Below, in pieces: positions 1-10,752 of a stretch of 64,000 bases of DNA (positions are counted from its first letter, which is position 1; every line of letters begins with the position of its first letter). Under the pieces are notes generated by a model that was given only the letters and a program-made list of their open reading frames with translations, did not search any database and was not told the origin of the DNA. Source of the stretch: Albugo candida (taxonomy: Eukaryota; Oomycota; Peronosporomycetes; Albuginales); contig JBDOQK010000005.1 of assembly GCA_040437565.1 (NCBI GenBank), positions 124,001 through 188,000 of the forward strand. The letters are read 5' to 3'. A program made the translations under genes and the position numbers.

Positions 1-365
1 CTAACTTTGCCATTAAAGCGATTCGCATCTCTTGAGAAGCATGTTTAACGATATTTGTCACAACGAGGAAGTCCGACCAGCCACCTAATGCCTCACCCAC
101 TGCGTACAAGTACATTAGGTGGTCTATCCCTGACCTTCTCGCATCTTTGGGAGGATTAAACAAGTCCATTGCTTGAGCCGGCGTAATGGTGATTTGAAAA
201 CTTGTAACATCCTTTCTAAGGCAAATTGTAGTGTCGGTACTTGGCTCCACCAGGCTTCAATCTGTTTGTTGACATATCTATCGGCTATACCTTCAAGGTG
301 ATCTCCAAATAGATCAGCCTTGACATCTTTAGGCCACGAAAACCCACACGTATATTGAGCCAAAA
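1..365 (-). mobile_element. LTR-retrotransposon gag-like fossil fragment
   Basis: The minus-strand reading resembles a retrotransposon capsid (Gag) region, with a DLFGDHLEG segment, a tryptophan pair in EAWWSQ and an AMDLFNPPKD segment. It runs off the left edge of the window. The element is broken and only part of gag is visible; no LTR, protease, polymerase or integrase was recognised nearby. A further minus-strand reading at about 574-798 may be related debris, but I could not place it. Family assignment (Ty3/gypsy-like) is inference from the general look of the capsid segment. Confidence 0.6.
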
Positions 366-1179
366 CGATTTGTCTCTCAAATCTTCTCCCTCATTCTAAA
401 AAAAAAGATCCCAGACTTTGTTACAATTCCTTTCCGACGAATGGTTTAATCTCATCTCTTTTTGTCGCGCATCAGTACATCTGAACGCAGCTACACCACC
501 GTTTCCTCGGTTCCCTCGGATTTCCGGCACCCTATTAACTCATTTACATTGCATCTTTATCGATCGTAGTCGCCTACACCATATTTAGGCGATCGTAGTC
601 GGGTACACAATATTCAGGCTGATGCTCGTTAATGAACTGTGGATGTACATATCGATGTACTCTTTTATCCGCGCTCCTTTTGGGAATGTCTGTTAGTGAA
701 TCCAGGTGCATCGGACCACGCCCTATTGCCGATTCAAACAATTTGGATTCCTTTCCGGGCTCTTGGATTGTTCTTCTGATATTCTCCTTGCCTCCCATCC
801 ATTACTACAGCCCTTCGGAGCCCAGTCTTCTATTCTTCTCGACGATCCATACGACCAACCTGCCCACGAATGAGCTGCAACAATTCGTCTTTGTCGTCTT
901 TATCACCCGTATTCTTCTCGTGAATCGTTTTCTTGTGTCGCCAACACCCACCGCCGTGCTTTTCTCTTTACTACCCTGGCTTTCTCGTGGCCAGGAGTAG
1001 TCACAGGTGAAGAAGCATTATTCTCGTCAATCTTATAGCCACAAACAAAGTCCGCCATTGGACTCATAACATGTCAAACCCTGGTGCTGTCACGACAGAC
1101 ACGACACAGGGGAAGCGAACTAGAACACGTTCTTTAGTTTCCAAAAGAAAAGTGACATATTAATTTATTATTATTCTTC

Positions 1180-1810
1180 AGCTAAATACGAAAATCCTCG
1201 CTACATACAACAATGTTATGTAGTCCACGCCTTTCCATATGGCTTCGTCATCATTTCTTCAACATGCTCCACCTTCAACAACATGTACGTCCAATTGACT
1301 CGATCATGAGCTTTCTCAAAGTCGAGAAAAGTCGCATACGCATCTTACCCACGATGATACCAATTATTGGATGCTGGTGAGATGTCGAATGTGGTGATGC
1401 ATGGACCTTCCTCGCACAAATGCGTTTGATCTTGATGGATCAATTTCAGCAAAACGTTGCAATCGATGCGTGAATACTTTTTCAAGTACTTTCACATCGA
1501 CGCAAAGGAGTGCAATCGGTCGATAGCTGTCCGTTTCACCTTATTCAAAGTAAGATGCCTCTTTCCAGCTAATATTCGAAGACGATATTCAGACACTCGC
1601 CAAACATTTCCGGATCAAGCTGATAAAATGCAGCTGGTAGTCCATCTATACCTGAGGAAAAAAGTACTGCGCATGTGCTTGATCGCTTCCGCCATCTCGA
1701 TCGTAATTGAGCGAGTTGAGAGACGGTCCTTCTCTTCTGACGCAAGGAAACCTTGATTCGATTCCAATAGCTTTTTCATTTATTCCACTTGGATTAGCTG
1801 ATTCGTTCTT
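1180..1810 (-). mobile_element. Decayed LINE reverse transcriptase fragment
   Basis: On the minus strand the region carries pieces of a non-LTR reverse transcriptase. A 'GIDGLPAAFYQ'-like segment near 1630 matches the start of the palm region, and 'FLDFEKAHDRVNWTYM' near 1310 matches the conserved FxDFxKAxDxVxW block that holds the first catalytic aspartate. The pieces lie in different frames with stops between them, so this is a dead copy. No endonuclease domain or poly-A tail was recognised. The upstream half of the element would lie toward 1.8-3.2 kb, where short minus-strand readings exist but show no motif I can name. Confidence 0.65.
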
Positions 1811-3689
1811 GGAGCTATAAAGCGAGCCCATGACGTCACATCAATGATTTGTGAATTCGTCAATCACCTCCCTCGGGTTTGATGTCGCTGTGCCACATTT
1901 GTTTTCACATGTCCGATCGGCACGCGACGACAAGAACTATACGGAGGGTTAAAAATAGCTTGGAGAAGTTCTCAATGTGTTTCACGGGATGAAGGAAGCT
2001 CTCGTCTTGGTTGTATTTGGCATTGTTTTCGACCAAAATTCTAAATTGTTCGAGACACGACTCAAAATAAATGACGTGACTGATTGGTCCTCTGAGTGCA
2101 TACCGACCTAGAGGCGATGGAAAGATCTCGCCAAGGCTCTGACGAGTGGCAAACTGCCTGACAAGTAACGCCACCTCTGGAAATATTTACAATTGGTGTA
2201 TTGGGATTGATAAGGCAGATCCCAGATCAGATGCAAGAGAAGACCTTGGAGTGGGAGGATAGACTTCAAGCTTCTTTGCTAAGCACAGCGGATTACATGG
2301 TCCCGCTGACCGCACGTGGCAAAAGTAGGTGAGGTAACTTATCAGCATCCACTCGCAAATAAAAACGCCAGCGCATGAATAATAGCCAGTATCAGAATGA
2401 GTTGTATGCAACAAGGAGCGGAAGAGTTGCAACACGGAATAGAGGAGCTTATGGTTGAATCTCAACGACAAAAGGAAGGAAATTTCTGACTTCAAGAGCA
2501 GCTGAATTTACGTGCTAACGATGGATCGATACATGAAACGGGCGAACGGTGCTCACACTTTTTCAAGGTTCCAACTTCTTCTGTAGGTAAGATAATTATC
2601 GAGGCTCGATGGATATGAATTTTACAAGGAGCTTGGTGCTGGCTTTGTTCAATGGGTAGCTGTTGCTGGTAGAGATCAATTCGGCTAAACGAGCATGTTG
2701 GTTTCGCTAGACGTAGAAGTGCAAGCTGCTGCGATATTGAGAATTTCTGCGTGGAAAGACTGCAAGATACTTCAATCAGCGCGTCTACAAATGGTTGAGG
2801 ATTACGCTGACCCTTGCAGTTGTATAGATAAGATGGAGAACTCGTATCGGTTTTCATTTATAAGCAACAGTGTTTAGTAAACGAATGGACAAGGGCTGTT
2901 CGCGGAACGACCATTATCTGTATCTGGTGTTCCTTCAGAAGGCAATGGAATGGGTCGAGAAATTGATTTTAGAAAATATTGTGAATTATTTCCAGCTCGA
3001 GTCTTGTGCCCTGATAATTAGTCAATACAACAAGGTTCACGCGGATCACCTGGATCACGCTGAAAAGATTGTTTTCTAAAGGACTGGAAGATGAAATAGT
3101 TGGTGATGGAAAGACTTTTCGTGCATTTCTGAAATCAGTAACCGATACAAGCCTCATAATTTCCTCCTGTGGATCATTTCGTTTGACCAGTTTCACAAAC
3201 TCTATTGAAGATTGTTGAGAGAAAAAAGAGGTCTATCATCTATCTAATTCTCGCTTTCAGAATCTATGGTCTGACAGTGTGTCGGTTTCCCCTTGAAGTA
3301 TGTATCTAGATTTCTTGAACCAATAGCCGCTTTTTCCTGCGCTGCACGTTTGCGCCGCTTTGTTTTGTCGAATTTTCTCAGGGTATCGAGAAGGCCGTTT
3401 GCAAGCCGACTCAATTCTCACAATAATGGTGTACGTTTGCTCACCCTCAAAATCGTCGAATTAAACTTCTAAATCCGCCTCTATATCGATCCTATGGTAG
3501 ATACTTGACCTCGAAGTATTTCTCGCTTCCTTCGCCTCTATCGGGGGCTTGAATTTACGTCAAGTATATACGTTGTATGTTTGATGATCCTTCAATTTTG
3601 GCCGCAAAAAATAATACTTACAGGTTATAGATGACTTGCACTATAGTGAAAACATCGGTAGCAATAGTGGCGCCCTTTTGCATCTTACA
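1811..3689. other. Unassigned debris between retroelements and MULE
   Basis: Several short open readings occur on both strands (for example about 1905-2174 and 2492-2857 on the minus strand) but none shows a recognisable motif, a splice-compatible gene structure or a clear start. They may be remnants of the 5' part of the LINE or of the gag-bearing element. I see no host gene here. Confidence 0.4.
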
Positions 3690-6468
3690 ATTTTTTCGGC
3701 GTTGGTATATGAAAATCGTTGTGTCTCTACGACGCAACATATGGAAACATTGTGACGATGAATCGTCTATTTAATGACGAATGTTTAGCTCAGTTGAAGG
3801 TATCTATATTACTAGATTTAGACGTAAATGACTTCTATTTCTTACAAATGTAAAATTATTCATTTTGTTCGAGTATAATATAAGCTGGCATGATGTGATT
3901 AAATCTAGGGAACATGGCGATTCTACACCACTTTTTTTTAATTGATTTTTATACCAAAATGGTTAGATAAAGTGTAAAAAATATGAAAATTATACCAAGA
4001 CGAATATTTCACGGGCGAAATTGTTAAAATAGGAAAAATATTTTTATATAGAAATATGAAAAATATACTGGATTATCAGAGTAGGTCTTGCAGGTACGCT
4101 TTTTTTGGCCGTAGTTACCGCATGTAGGGCACCTGTTATTGCCCTTCTTCTTTAAAGCTTCTGTGGCAGCCTGAGACTCGATTCGCATCGACTTCTCTCG
4201 CCAGCCTCGCTTCTTGGCACCATGAGTGGGTGGTACTTTTCTGAATGCGTAATCTTATCCTTCGTCACGCATGGACTTATCTTCACCAAGAGGTTGTCAG
4301 TACGCTGGTACATCTCTTTGGTCCATGACGCATCGCAGAAAGTCCTGAGTAGCGAGAGCTTGCTGACGGATTGAAGGGATGCATATAGATGAGAACATGG
4401 CTCTTTTATGTCGCCAAAGTAGCCAGAAGAACACGAATTTTCTGGATTATCTAGATCGACAGAACACTCGATAGGAAGCTATCCATCCTTTCTGACCTTG
4501 TGAACGAAGGATGACATGCAACTCGGGATGATTTCGATCTTGTCAACGACAGATACGAAGCGCTTGCGCTTAAATTCCTTGGTTGCGTAAGCTGTGAGTT
4601 TCCTCCACGAAGCCGGCTTGGCGACGAATTCAACCCACTTGATCCCTCTCTACTTTTGCACCGTCATGAGACAGCCCGGGGTGGCTTCTCTCTACCTTCA
4701 AGAAGGACGCTATTCACAGATTCCATGTTGTTGCTAGTCGTTGTTTCAAAGGGCGGACGTATGCTAAACTCTGCTGCCCATTTGAACTTGTTTGTATCGA
4801 GTAGCCATTAAAGCGCCTTTGCGTTGTTTTTCTTCAACTCACTTTCTCACCGTTCGAACAACGCAACCGATAAGGACTTGGACAGCTTCCACGCCTGGCC
4901 CTTCGGTGTCGTATTGCGAAACTCGGCGTTGAAGCTCTCGAGCATGTGACGAGCACAAAAAAAAGTGCGGGATGCCACCTGCTTCAACTTGCATAGCCGA
5001 AATGAGACCCTTGTCACGATCGGAGATGACAAGTACTGGCGCTTTTATAGAGGGTAGAAGAAAGTCCAGGAACCATGACCAATTGTCTTTTGTCTCGCCT
5101 ACGCACACCCAACCGACCACTACAATTTGAATTACATTGTTGCTACTCTTGAGGCAAGCGACAAGAAGGACTCCGCTATATTTGTGCTTCATAAATGTGC
5201 CATCCAGATTGATACCGCGATCTGTAAATTCGCTAAGAAAATGAATGCCGGGCTTGTACACGATGACGACACGACAAATTTTCTCCTCACACAGCTTGAT
5301 GTCTGCCTTGTGTCCGGGCTTGTTCATTTCATGTACGTTTGACAAGAATAACTGATACTGTGTGCGAGCTTCATCGAAGAGTTGCGCGTTGAGTCGGATG
5401 CACGCGTCGACACAAGTCTGATACGTCAATCGACGCCATCAGCCATCAGCTTCATCTGTAGCTCATCTATACTGGCGTCATGACCCTTGAGAACGACGAA
5501 ATGGAGGGCTTTATCAAGCGAAGAGACAGTTGAAGAACTGTTTTCTACGACTCGCTTCGTATGAATCCAAGTCAACCCTCGCATCGTCGCATGTGTGCGG
5601 CACTACCGTATGAGGCTGCTCAAATCCGCTACCATACGCAAAAGAGACTGTGAAGCTGCAATCTGGATTGACACATAGCACCTTGTAGCGTCTGTTGTCG
5701 CTCAATATGAAACGAAACGCCCGTTCAACTTTTCCGTGGTATTCAATTACCGCACTTGATAAGGCGCAGTCACATGGAAGAAATATGCACGCCGTCTGCC
5801 CAGTCCCCACGAACGCCGTCACTTGACTCTTGTGTCTCACCGACGTAGCCGTCGTTGCCCGCAGTCGTCGCAGTCATCATATGCGAATAGTCTAACGATG
5901 AGGCACTCAGGAATGTGTAAACTTTGGTTTACATATTTTATATTTTTACATGAATTTCAGACTTTTTAGTATATTTTCATATTTTTACAATTTCGCCCGG
6001 GGTATTGATATTTCCACAACTTTTTTTTACTACATTTTTAGTTTTTCAATTTAAATTAGGGAATTGATATCCCGATAACTTTTTTTTAGTTACATTTTTA
6101 TTTCTCATTTTTAATTACATCATGCCTACTTAAATTATTACTCCCACAACTTTTTTGTAACAATAAATAATGGTTTCGATATCCCGACAGCTTTTTTTTA
6201 GATTACATTTATTTTTAATTTTAGATTACGTCATGCCTACTCAGATTATTACTCCCACAACTATTTTGAAATATAAATAAGTTTACACTTCTAACTAAAA
6301 GAAGTCATTTACGTCTAAGCAAATTCTACTAATAGAGATACCTTCAACTGAGCCAAACACTCATGATGAATAGACAATTCATTGCCAGTTTTTTTGTTGT
6401 TCGCCTATAATGCGTCGTAAAGATACAACAATTATTATGTACCAACGCCGAAAAAAAAATGTATTAGG
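3690..6468 (-). mobile_element. MULE (Mutator-like) DNA transposon, decayed
   Basis: Inverted copies of one end sequence bracket the element. The stretch at about 3690-3880 (TCGGCGTTGGTA, then TTTAGCTCAGTTGAAGGTA) recurs reverse-complemented at about 6270-6468. Between them, on the minus strand, lie transposase remnants: a zinc-finger-like N-terminus, the DDE core, a SWIM-type motif and a C-terminal zinc knuckle. AT-rich sub-terminal DNA flanks the coding part (3870-4080 and 5930-6260). The right end also serves as the outer part of the left arm of the neighbouring inverted-arm structure, so the border between the two is ambiguous. Target-site duplications were not resolved. Confidence 0.75.
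4095..5870 (-). pseudogene. MULE transposase remnant
   Basis: Read on the minus strand from about 5870 down. First comes a zinc-finger-like DNA-binding segment (CVNPDCSFTVSFAYG, later HTC, about 5580-5700). The MULE transposase core follows at about 4840-5430, with 'GINLDGTFMKHKYSGVLLVA' (first catalytic Asp), 'WSWFLDFLLPSI' and 'LVISDRDKGLISAM' (second Asp), then a CSSHARE segment. Further down is a SWIM-like motif, CSSGYFGDIKEPCSHLYA, near 4400, and a zinc knuckle, CPTCGNYGQKKRTC, near 4100-4140. Domain order is that of a full MULE transposase. Stops and frame changes separate the blocks, so it is not expressed as one protein. The core alone is open for 196 codons, suggesting fairly recent decay. 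Confidence 0.8.
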
Positions 6469-6852
6469 AAACTCACCCTCGCCTTTTCCTAAAATCACCC
6501 CCATCCACATTTTTAGCCAATCAGATTTCATCATTTTGACTAATCTTTGACTGATTTGATTAAAAGTGGAACTTGATGCAGGACGCAACCTGCAGCTCCT
6601 GGCATTATGTTCTGTTGCTTGACAAATACTGCATCTGGGAAGGCGACGGGTTTGTAGATCAGAAATCTGAGCTTGATTTTCTGTCTGGACATATTCAAAA
6701 GCTGATGATCTCTTTGTGTTGAATGATTGCGTGAACCTGATGACCTGCCTCTTCCCCTGATTGTCGGAGGATCTTGGATTAAATTGTAAATGTATTATTG
6801 CCGATGAGGTAGCTCTAAAGTTAGCAAGTCAAAAATCTCCCGTCTTTCTTGA

Positions 6853-7206
6853 TTAATGTAGGTTGATGGGGGTTTCCTGATTGAGCCACTGTTGTGAGTC
6901 AAAGTCTTTCTTTGCAAGTGGTGTGTTGTGTTTAATTAGCTGATTAAATTTATGTTCCCATTGTATGCTCAGGGTCTGCTGATGTACACCGGTATAAGTG
7001 GTTCTTGGTAATTCTCTATTCTTGTTGCGGGTCAATTGATACTGGTTTCGGGCTATATTTAATGCATGCTTTGATAACTCTCGTTGAACTCCATGCCACA
7101 TTGGATTTCCAGATGTTATTGTTTCCAGGCAGATGGATTGAGTTGCATTGGTATCCTGAATTTTCTTGAATTGAGACAGCCTGATCCTATTGTAAATAGA
7201 CAGCAA
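6853..7206 (-). pseudogene. Possible MULE transposase C-terminal remnant
   Basis: The minus-strand open reading encodes about 117 residues (LLSIYNRIRLSQFKKIQ, then HALNIARNQYQLTRNKN). It sits downstream of a frame carrying SNKHLLEAMHATLKK, resembling the 'TSN..ES.N..L' to 'LL..I' stretch that follows the DDE core in MULE transposases. It lacks its own ATG and the two pieces are separated by a stop, so it is a remnant. The same reading appears again after the gap (7393-7650) because of assembly duplication, with one base different. Assignment to MULE is inference from position and general pattern. Confidence 0.4.
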
Positions 7207-7292
7207 ATCCCCTGAATTGTTACCGATGTAGTTTTTTTAATGTTGCATGCATCGCTTCCAACAAGTGCTTATTGGAAACCGCACAAAAGGTC

Positions 7293-7392
7293 NNNNNNNN
7301 NNNNNNNNNNNNNNNNNNNNNNNNNNNNNNNNNNNNNNNNNNNNNNNNNNNNNNNNNNNNNNNNNNNNNNNNNNNNNNNNNNNNNNNNNNNN
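7293..7392. other. Assembly gap (100 N) with duplicated flank
   Basis: The sequence 6949-7292 is repeated at 7393-7736 with at least one base difference (ATTCTCTATT versus ATTCGCTATT). The repeat ends exactly at the gap, as expected of unmerged overlapping contigs. Confidence 0.9.
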
Positions 7393-9000
7393 TTTATGTT
7401 CCCATTGTATGCTCAGGGTCTGCTGATGTACACCGGTATAAGTGGTTCTTGGTAATTCGCTATTCTTGTTGCGGGTCAATTGATACTGGTTTCGGGCTAT
7501 ATTTAATGCATGCTTTGATAACTCTCGTTGAACTCCATGCCACATTGGATTTCCAGATGTTATTGTTTCCAGGCAGATGGATTGAGTTGCATTGGTATCC
7601 TGAATTTTCTTGAATTGAGACAGCCTGATCCTATTGTAAATAGACAGCAAATCCCCTGAATTGTTACCGATGTAGTTTTTTTAATGTTGCATGCATCGCT
7701 TCCAACAAGTGCTTATTGGAAACCGCACAAAAGGTCGCACACAGAGACTTATTGTTTGAATGGTATATTGGGAACTCCTTAGCAACTATCTTATGTCTCT
7801 CTAAGATCTTTCACTGCCTACGACTCTTCACGAGATGTTGATATTCCACCAGTGGAGATCTCCAACTTACTGTCACTGTATGCAGTAGATTCGGTTGGCT
7901 AAAATATCAAATATGATTGGATAGAAATGTGATTGGCTAAAAAAATGGATGGGGTGAGTTTAGCAAAAAGCGAGGGTGAGTTAGGAATTCCCTTAAAAAA
8001 ATTATCTAGTTACTAGAGCTTGTCCTAGATCTGAGCTAGCCAAAGTTGCGTTCCTCATAGTGGCGCGGTATTGCCAATTTGCATCTACCTAAGGTTATTT
8101 TACATCTGAATAGCTTGCCAATGATTACTTTCTACATGCAAAAGTGTTAGCTCTTTTCCATTTGATACTATAGAAAGTAAGAGTAGATTGTGTCGAATGG
8201 AAAATGTCACATGTATTAGCCGATCACAGTTGAAACACAATGTGTACTAGCCAATCATAAATAATTCTCGATTGAAGTTGTTGGAGCAACAATTTAGGGT
8301 GTGTATGGATGTTATTAATTAGAATGTAAAATAATTCATCTACTTTTTTGAAAAGAAAAAGCTGTGAGAGTAATAATTCAACTAGGCATGCTATAATTTA
8401 AAAAAGAGTTGTGCGGGATATCAATACCCTTAAATTAAGGTAAACATCATGCCTACTTGAATTATTACTCCCACAACGTTTTTGAATAATTTTACATGGG
8501 TATTGATATCCCCACAACCTTTTTTTTGTACATTTTTATTTGGAAGCTGCTAAACCGGACACCCCCCCACCTCTCCTCGCATATATTTATATATTTGCAG
8601 AAACACCCCGCCCCATAATCAAATATGCGTCAATACCTTGTGATGTTTTGGTTTGTTTATGTGCTGAGTTCGGCGTTTCAGTTTTAGTAAAGGGAGATGC
8701 GTTGACAAGAATTCCGATCAACATATAATTTGAATCATAAAATGCTATGACTGCTGAATCTATGTTTGATTTACTGATTGGGTTGAAAGGGTGGGTAATA
8801 AATGGGAAAGATTATCATAAAAATAAGAGCGACGGATAAAATTCTGCATAACCTGTACACTCCTAATTCTCACCTGCTCATACCTATCTACTCAATTTCA
8901 TTTTAAGACTCCCAGCTCGGCCACATTTCCGTGCGGCCTTTTTGGAAAAGCGGGACATCGTCGGCGGAATCGCTATCAATAGTCTGAATAAAAAGCGGTA

Positions 9001-9100
9001 NNNNNNNNNNNNNNNNNNNNNNNNNNNNNNNNNNNNNNNNNNNNNNNNNNNNNNNNNNNNNNNNNNNNNNNNNNNNNNNNNNNNNNNNNNNNNNNNNNNN
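9001..9100. other. Assembly gap (100 N)
   Basis: A run of 100 N. Unlike most gaps in the window, the flanks are not duplicated. Confidence 0.95.
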
Positions 9101-9727
9101 CGATCAAGCTCATGCCGAATGGAATTTTCCTCTAGTGTGTCCAGCAATGCTTCAAGAGGGCTACGACAAGGAGAAATTCCGCTCGTTCACGTTTTTAACA
9201 TTATAAATGTCTTTCCCGGTGGCAAGAGAAGCAGGATCAGACCGCTTCATCGTACTCAAAATTAACCGAGGCGGTGCTTCACCTTTTTTGAATTCCAGAA
9301 TTTGCTGCCTCTGCACCTGTTCAATACCCTGGCTTCTGGGAATGCTGCAAGATTCTCTGCTGCCTCATGACTGTGAGTTGCAACGACCATACTCACCATT
9401 CTTGCACAGAATTTTGATACAGTTGGCGCTAAATGGTGACTAACCATGGGCACATTAGAAGCCGCGTTGATGTTTGTCGGATCATCGTGCCCTTGTTTTT
9501 GTACCGACCACCATGGACGCAAGAAAGCCACACCTTCCTAGTATTTCTGTACTTGTCGGCCTTTGGGCGACCTTTCTTTGTGAATAGCCTACTTGCCACG
9601 CAAAAGTTTTTATTGCCTCTTCTGCAATCTCATAGTCTCATAGATGTTTTCCGGGGGTGGAGCAAATGGCATAGTGAGAACAGTGTACGTATAGCAATGT
9701 ATGCCGGTGTATAGCGAACTGGATAGA

Positions 9728-9905
9728 TTAGGGTGTGTGGCAATACCGGATTCCTTAATTAGGGGGGTGGCGATACCGGTTCCCCAATTTCATTTCAATA
9801 TAGCGAGTGTGGTGATACCCGTTCCCATTTATTTAGGATATTTTTGGGGGTGTAACGATACCGGTGTTCTCAGTTAGTTTAAGGGTGTGGCTATACCGGA
9901 TACTC
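9728..9905. repeat. Degenerate tandem array, unit GGGTGTGGC-ATACCGG
   Basis: About five imperfect copies of GGGTGTGGCNATACCGGNTNCC start near 9730, 9762, 9800, 9848 and 9890, spaced about 32-48 bp with AT-rich filler. The array abuts the inner edge of the right inverted arm. Sub-terminal repeat arrays of this kind can bind transposase, but that role is inferred. Confidence 0.6.
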
Positions 9906-10752
9906 AAAAAAGGGTATTGATATCCCGACAACTTTTTTTTGAATTACAGCATCCCTAGTTGAAGTATTACTCTCACAACTTCTTTTTTTTTAAAACATGG
10001 ATGATGTTACATTTCTAACTAATTACATCCATACATATCCTAAATTGTTGCTCCAACAACTTTAATCGAGAATTATTTATGATTGGCTAATACACAGTGT
10101 ATTTCAACTGTGATCGGCTGATACATATGACATTTTCCACTCGACAAATTCTACTCTTGCTTTCTATAGTAGCAAATGGAAAAGAGATAACACCTTTGCA
10201 TGTAAAAAGTAATCAGTGGCAAGCTGTTCAGATGCAAAACAACCTCAGGTGGATGCAAATTGGCAATACCGCGCCACCTGTGAGGAAGGCAACTTTGGCT
10301 AGCTCAGATCCAGGACAAGCTCTAGTAGGTAAATAATTTTCCTAATACATTTTTTTTCGGCGCTGGTACATAATAATTGCTGTGTCTTTACGACGCATTA
10401 TAGCTCAACAAGAAAAAACTGGCAGTGGATCGTCTATTAATGGGAGTGTTTAGCTCAGTTGAAGGTATCTATATTACTAGAATTAGCCTTAGACGCAAAA
10501 TGGCTTCTACTAGTTAGGAATGTAAACTCATTTATTTTTCAAACAAGTTCTGGGAGTAATAATTGAAGTCGGCATGACGTAATCTAAATTCAAAATAATT
10601 GGAATCAAAAAAACAAGTTGTCGGGATATCGAAACCATTATTCACTGTTACAAAAAAGCTGTCGGAGGAATAATTGGAGTAGGCATGATGTAATTTAAAT
10701 GAGAAATAAAAATGTAATTTAAAAATAGTTGTCGGGATATCAATACCCTTAA

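Larger units (their letters stand above)
6469..7997. mobile_element. TIR element inserted in the left arm, with MULE-like C-terminal debris
   Basis: The left end (AACTCACCCTCGCCTTTTCC, then CATTTTTAGCCAATCAGATT) matches the reverse complement of the right end at about 7910-7990 (TGATTGGCTAAAAAAATGGA, then GCGAGGGTGAGTTAGGAA), giving terminal inverted repeats of about 65 bp. TAGGAA flanks both ends and is a candidate target-site duplication. The empty site is visible in the opposite arm near 10340-10365, where CCTAATACAT joins ATTTACCTACTAG directly. The interior carries a minus-strand reading with NIARNQYQLTRN and, upstream, AVSNKHLLEAMHATLKKLHR, which resembles the part of MULE transposases after the catalytic core. 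True length is about 1.1 kb once the gap-linked duplication is removed. Confidence 0.7.
8433..9910. other. Spacer between inverted arms: partial MITE end, unidentified coding debris, tandem repeat
   Basis: At 8447-8523 there is one more pair of the sub-terminal modules. At about 8550-8594 there is a single end of the 'TAAACCGGACACCCCC' MITE that is complete at 13.6 kb. From 8880 to 9700 the minus strand has short readings (about 9262-9531, 8884-9147) without a nameable domain, interrupted by a gap. From 9730 to 9905 there is a degenerate tandem array. No host gene is supported. Confidence 0.5.

Noticed and set aside
632-1000. Plus-strand 122-codon ORF starting MNCGCTYRCTLLSALLL, looks like a secreted small protein
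   Set aside because: It lies opposite retroelement-like sequence and continues with no motif; the signal-like start is probably chance antisense.
8540-8728. Plus-strand 62-codon ORF at the MITE end
   Set aside because: Encoded mostly by the terminal repeat of a mobile element; no start context or homology.
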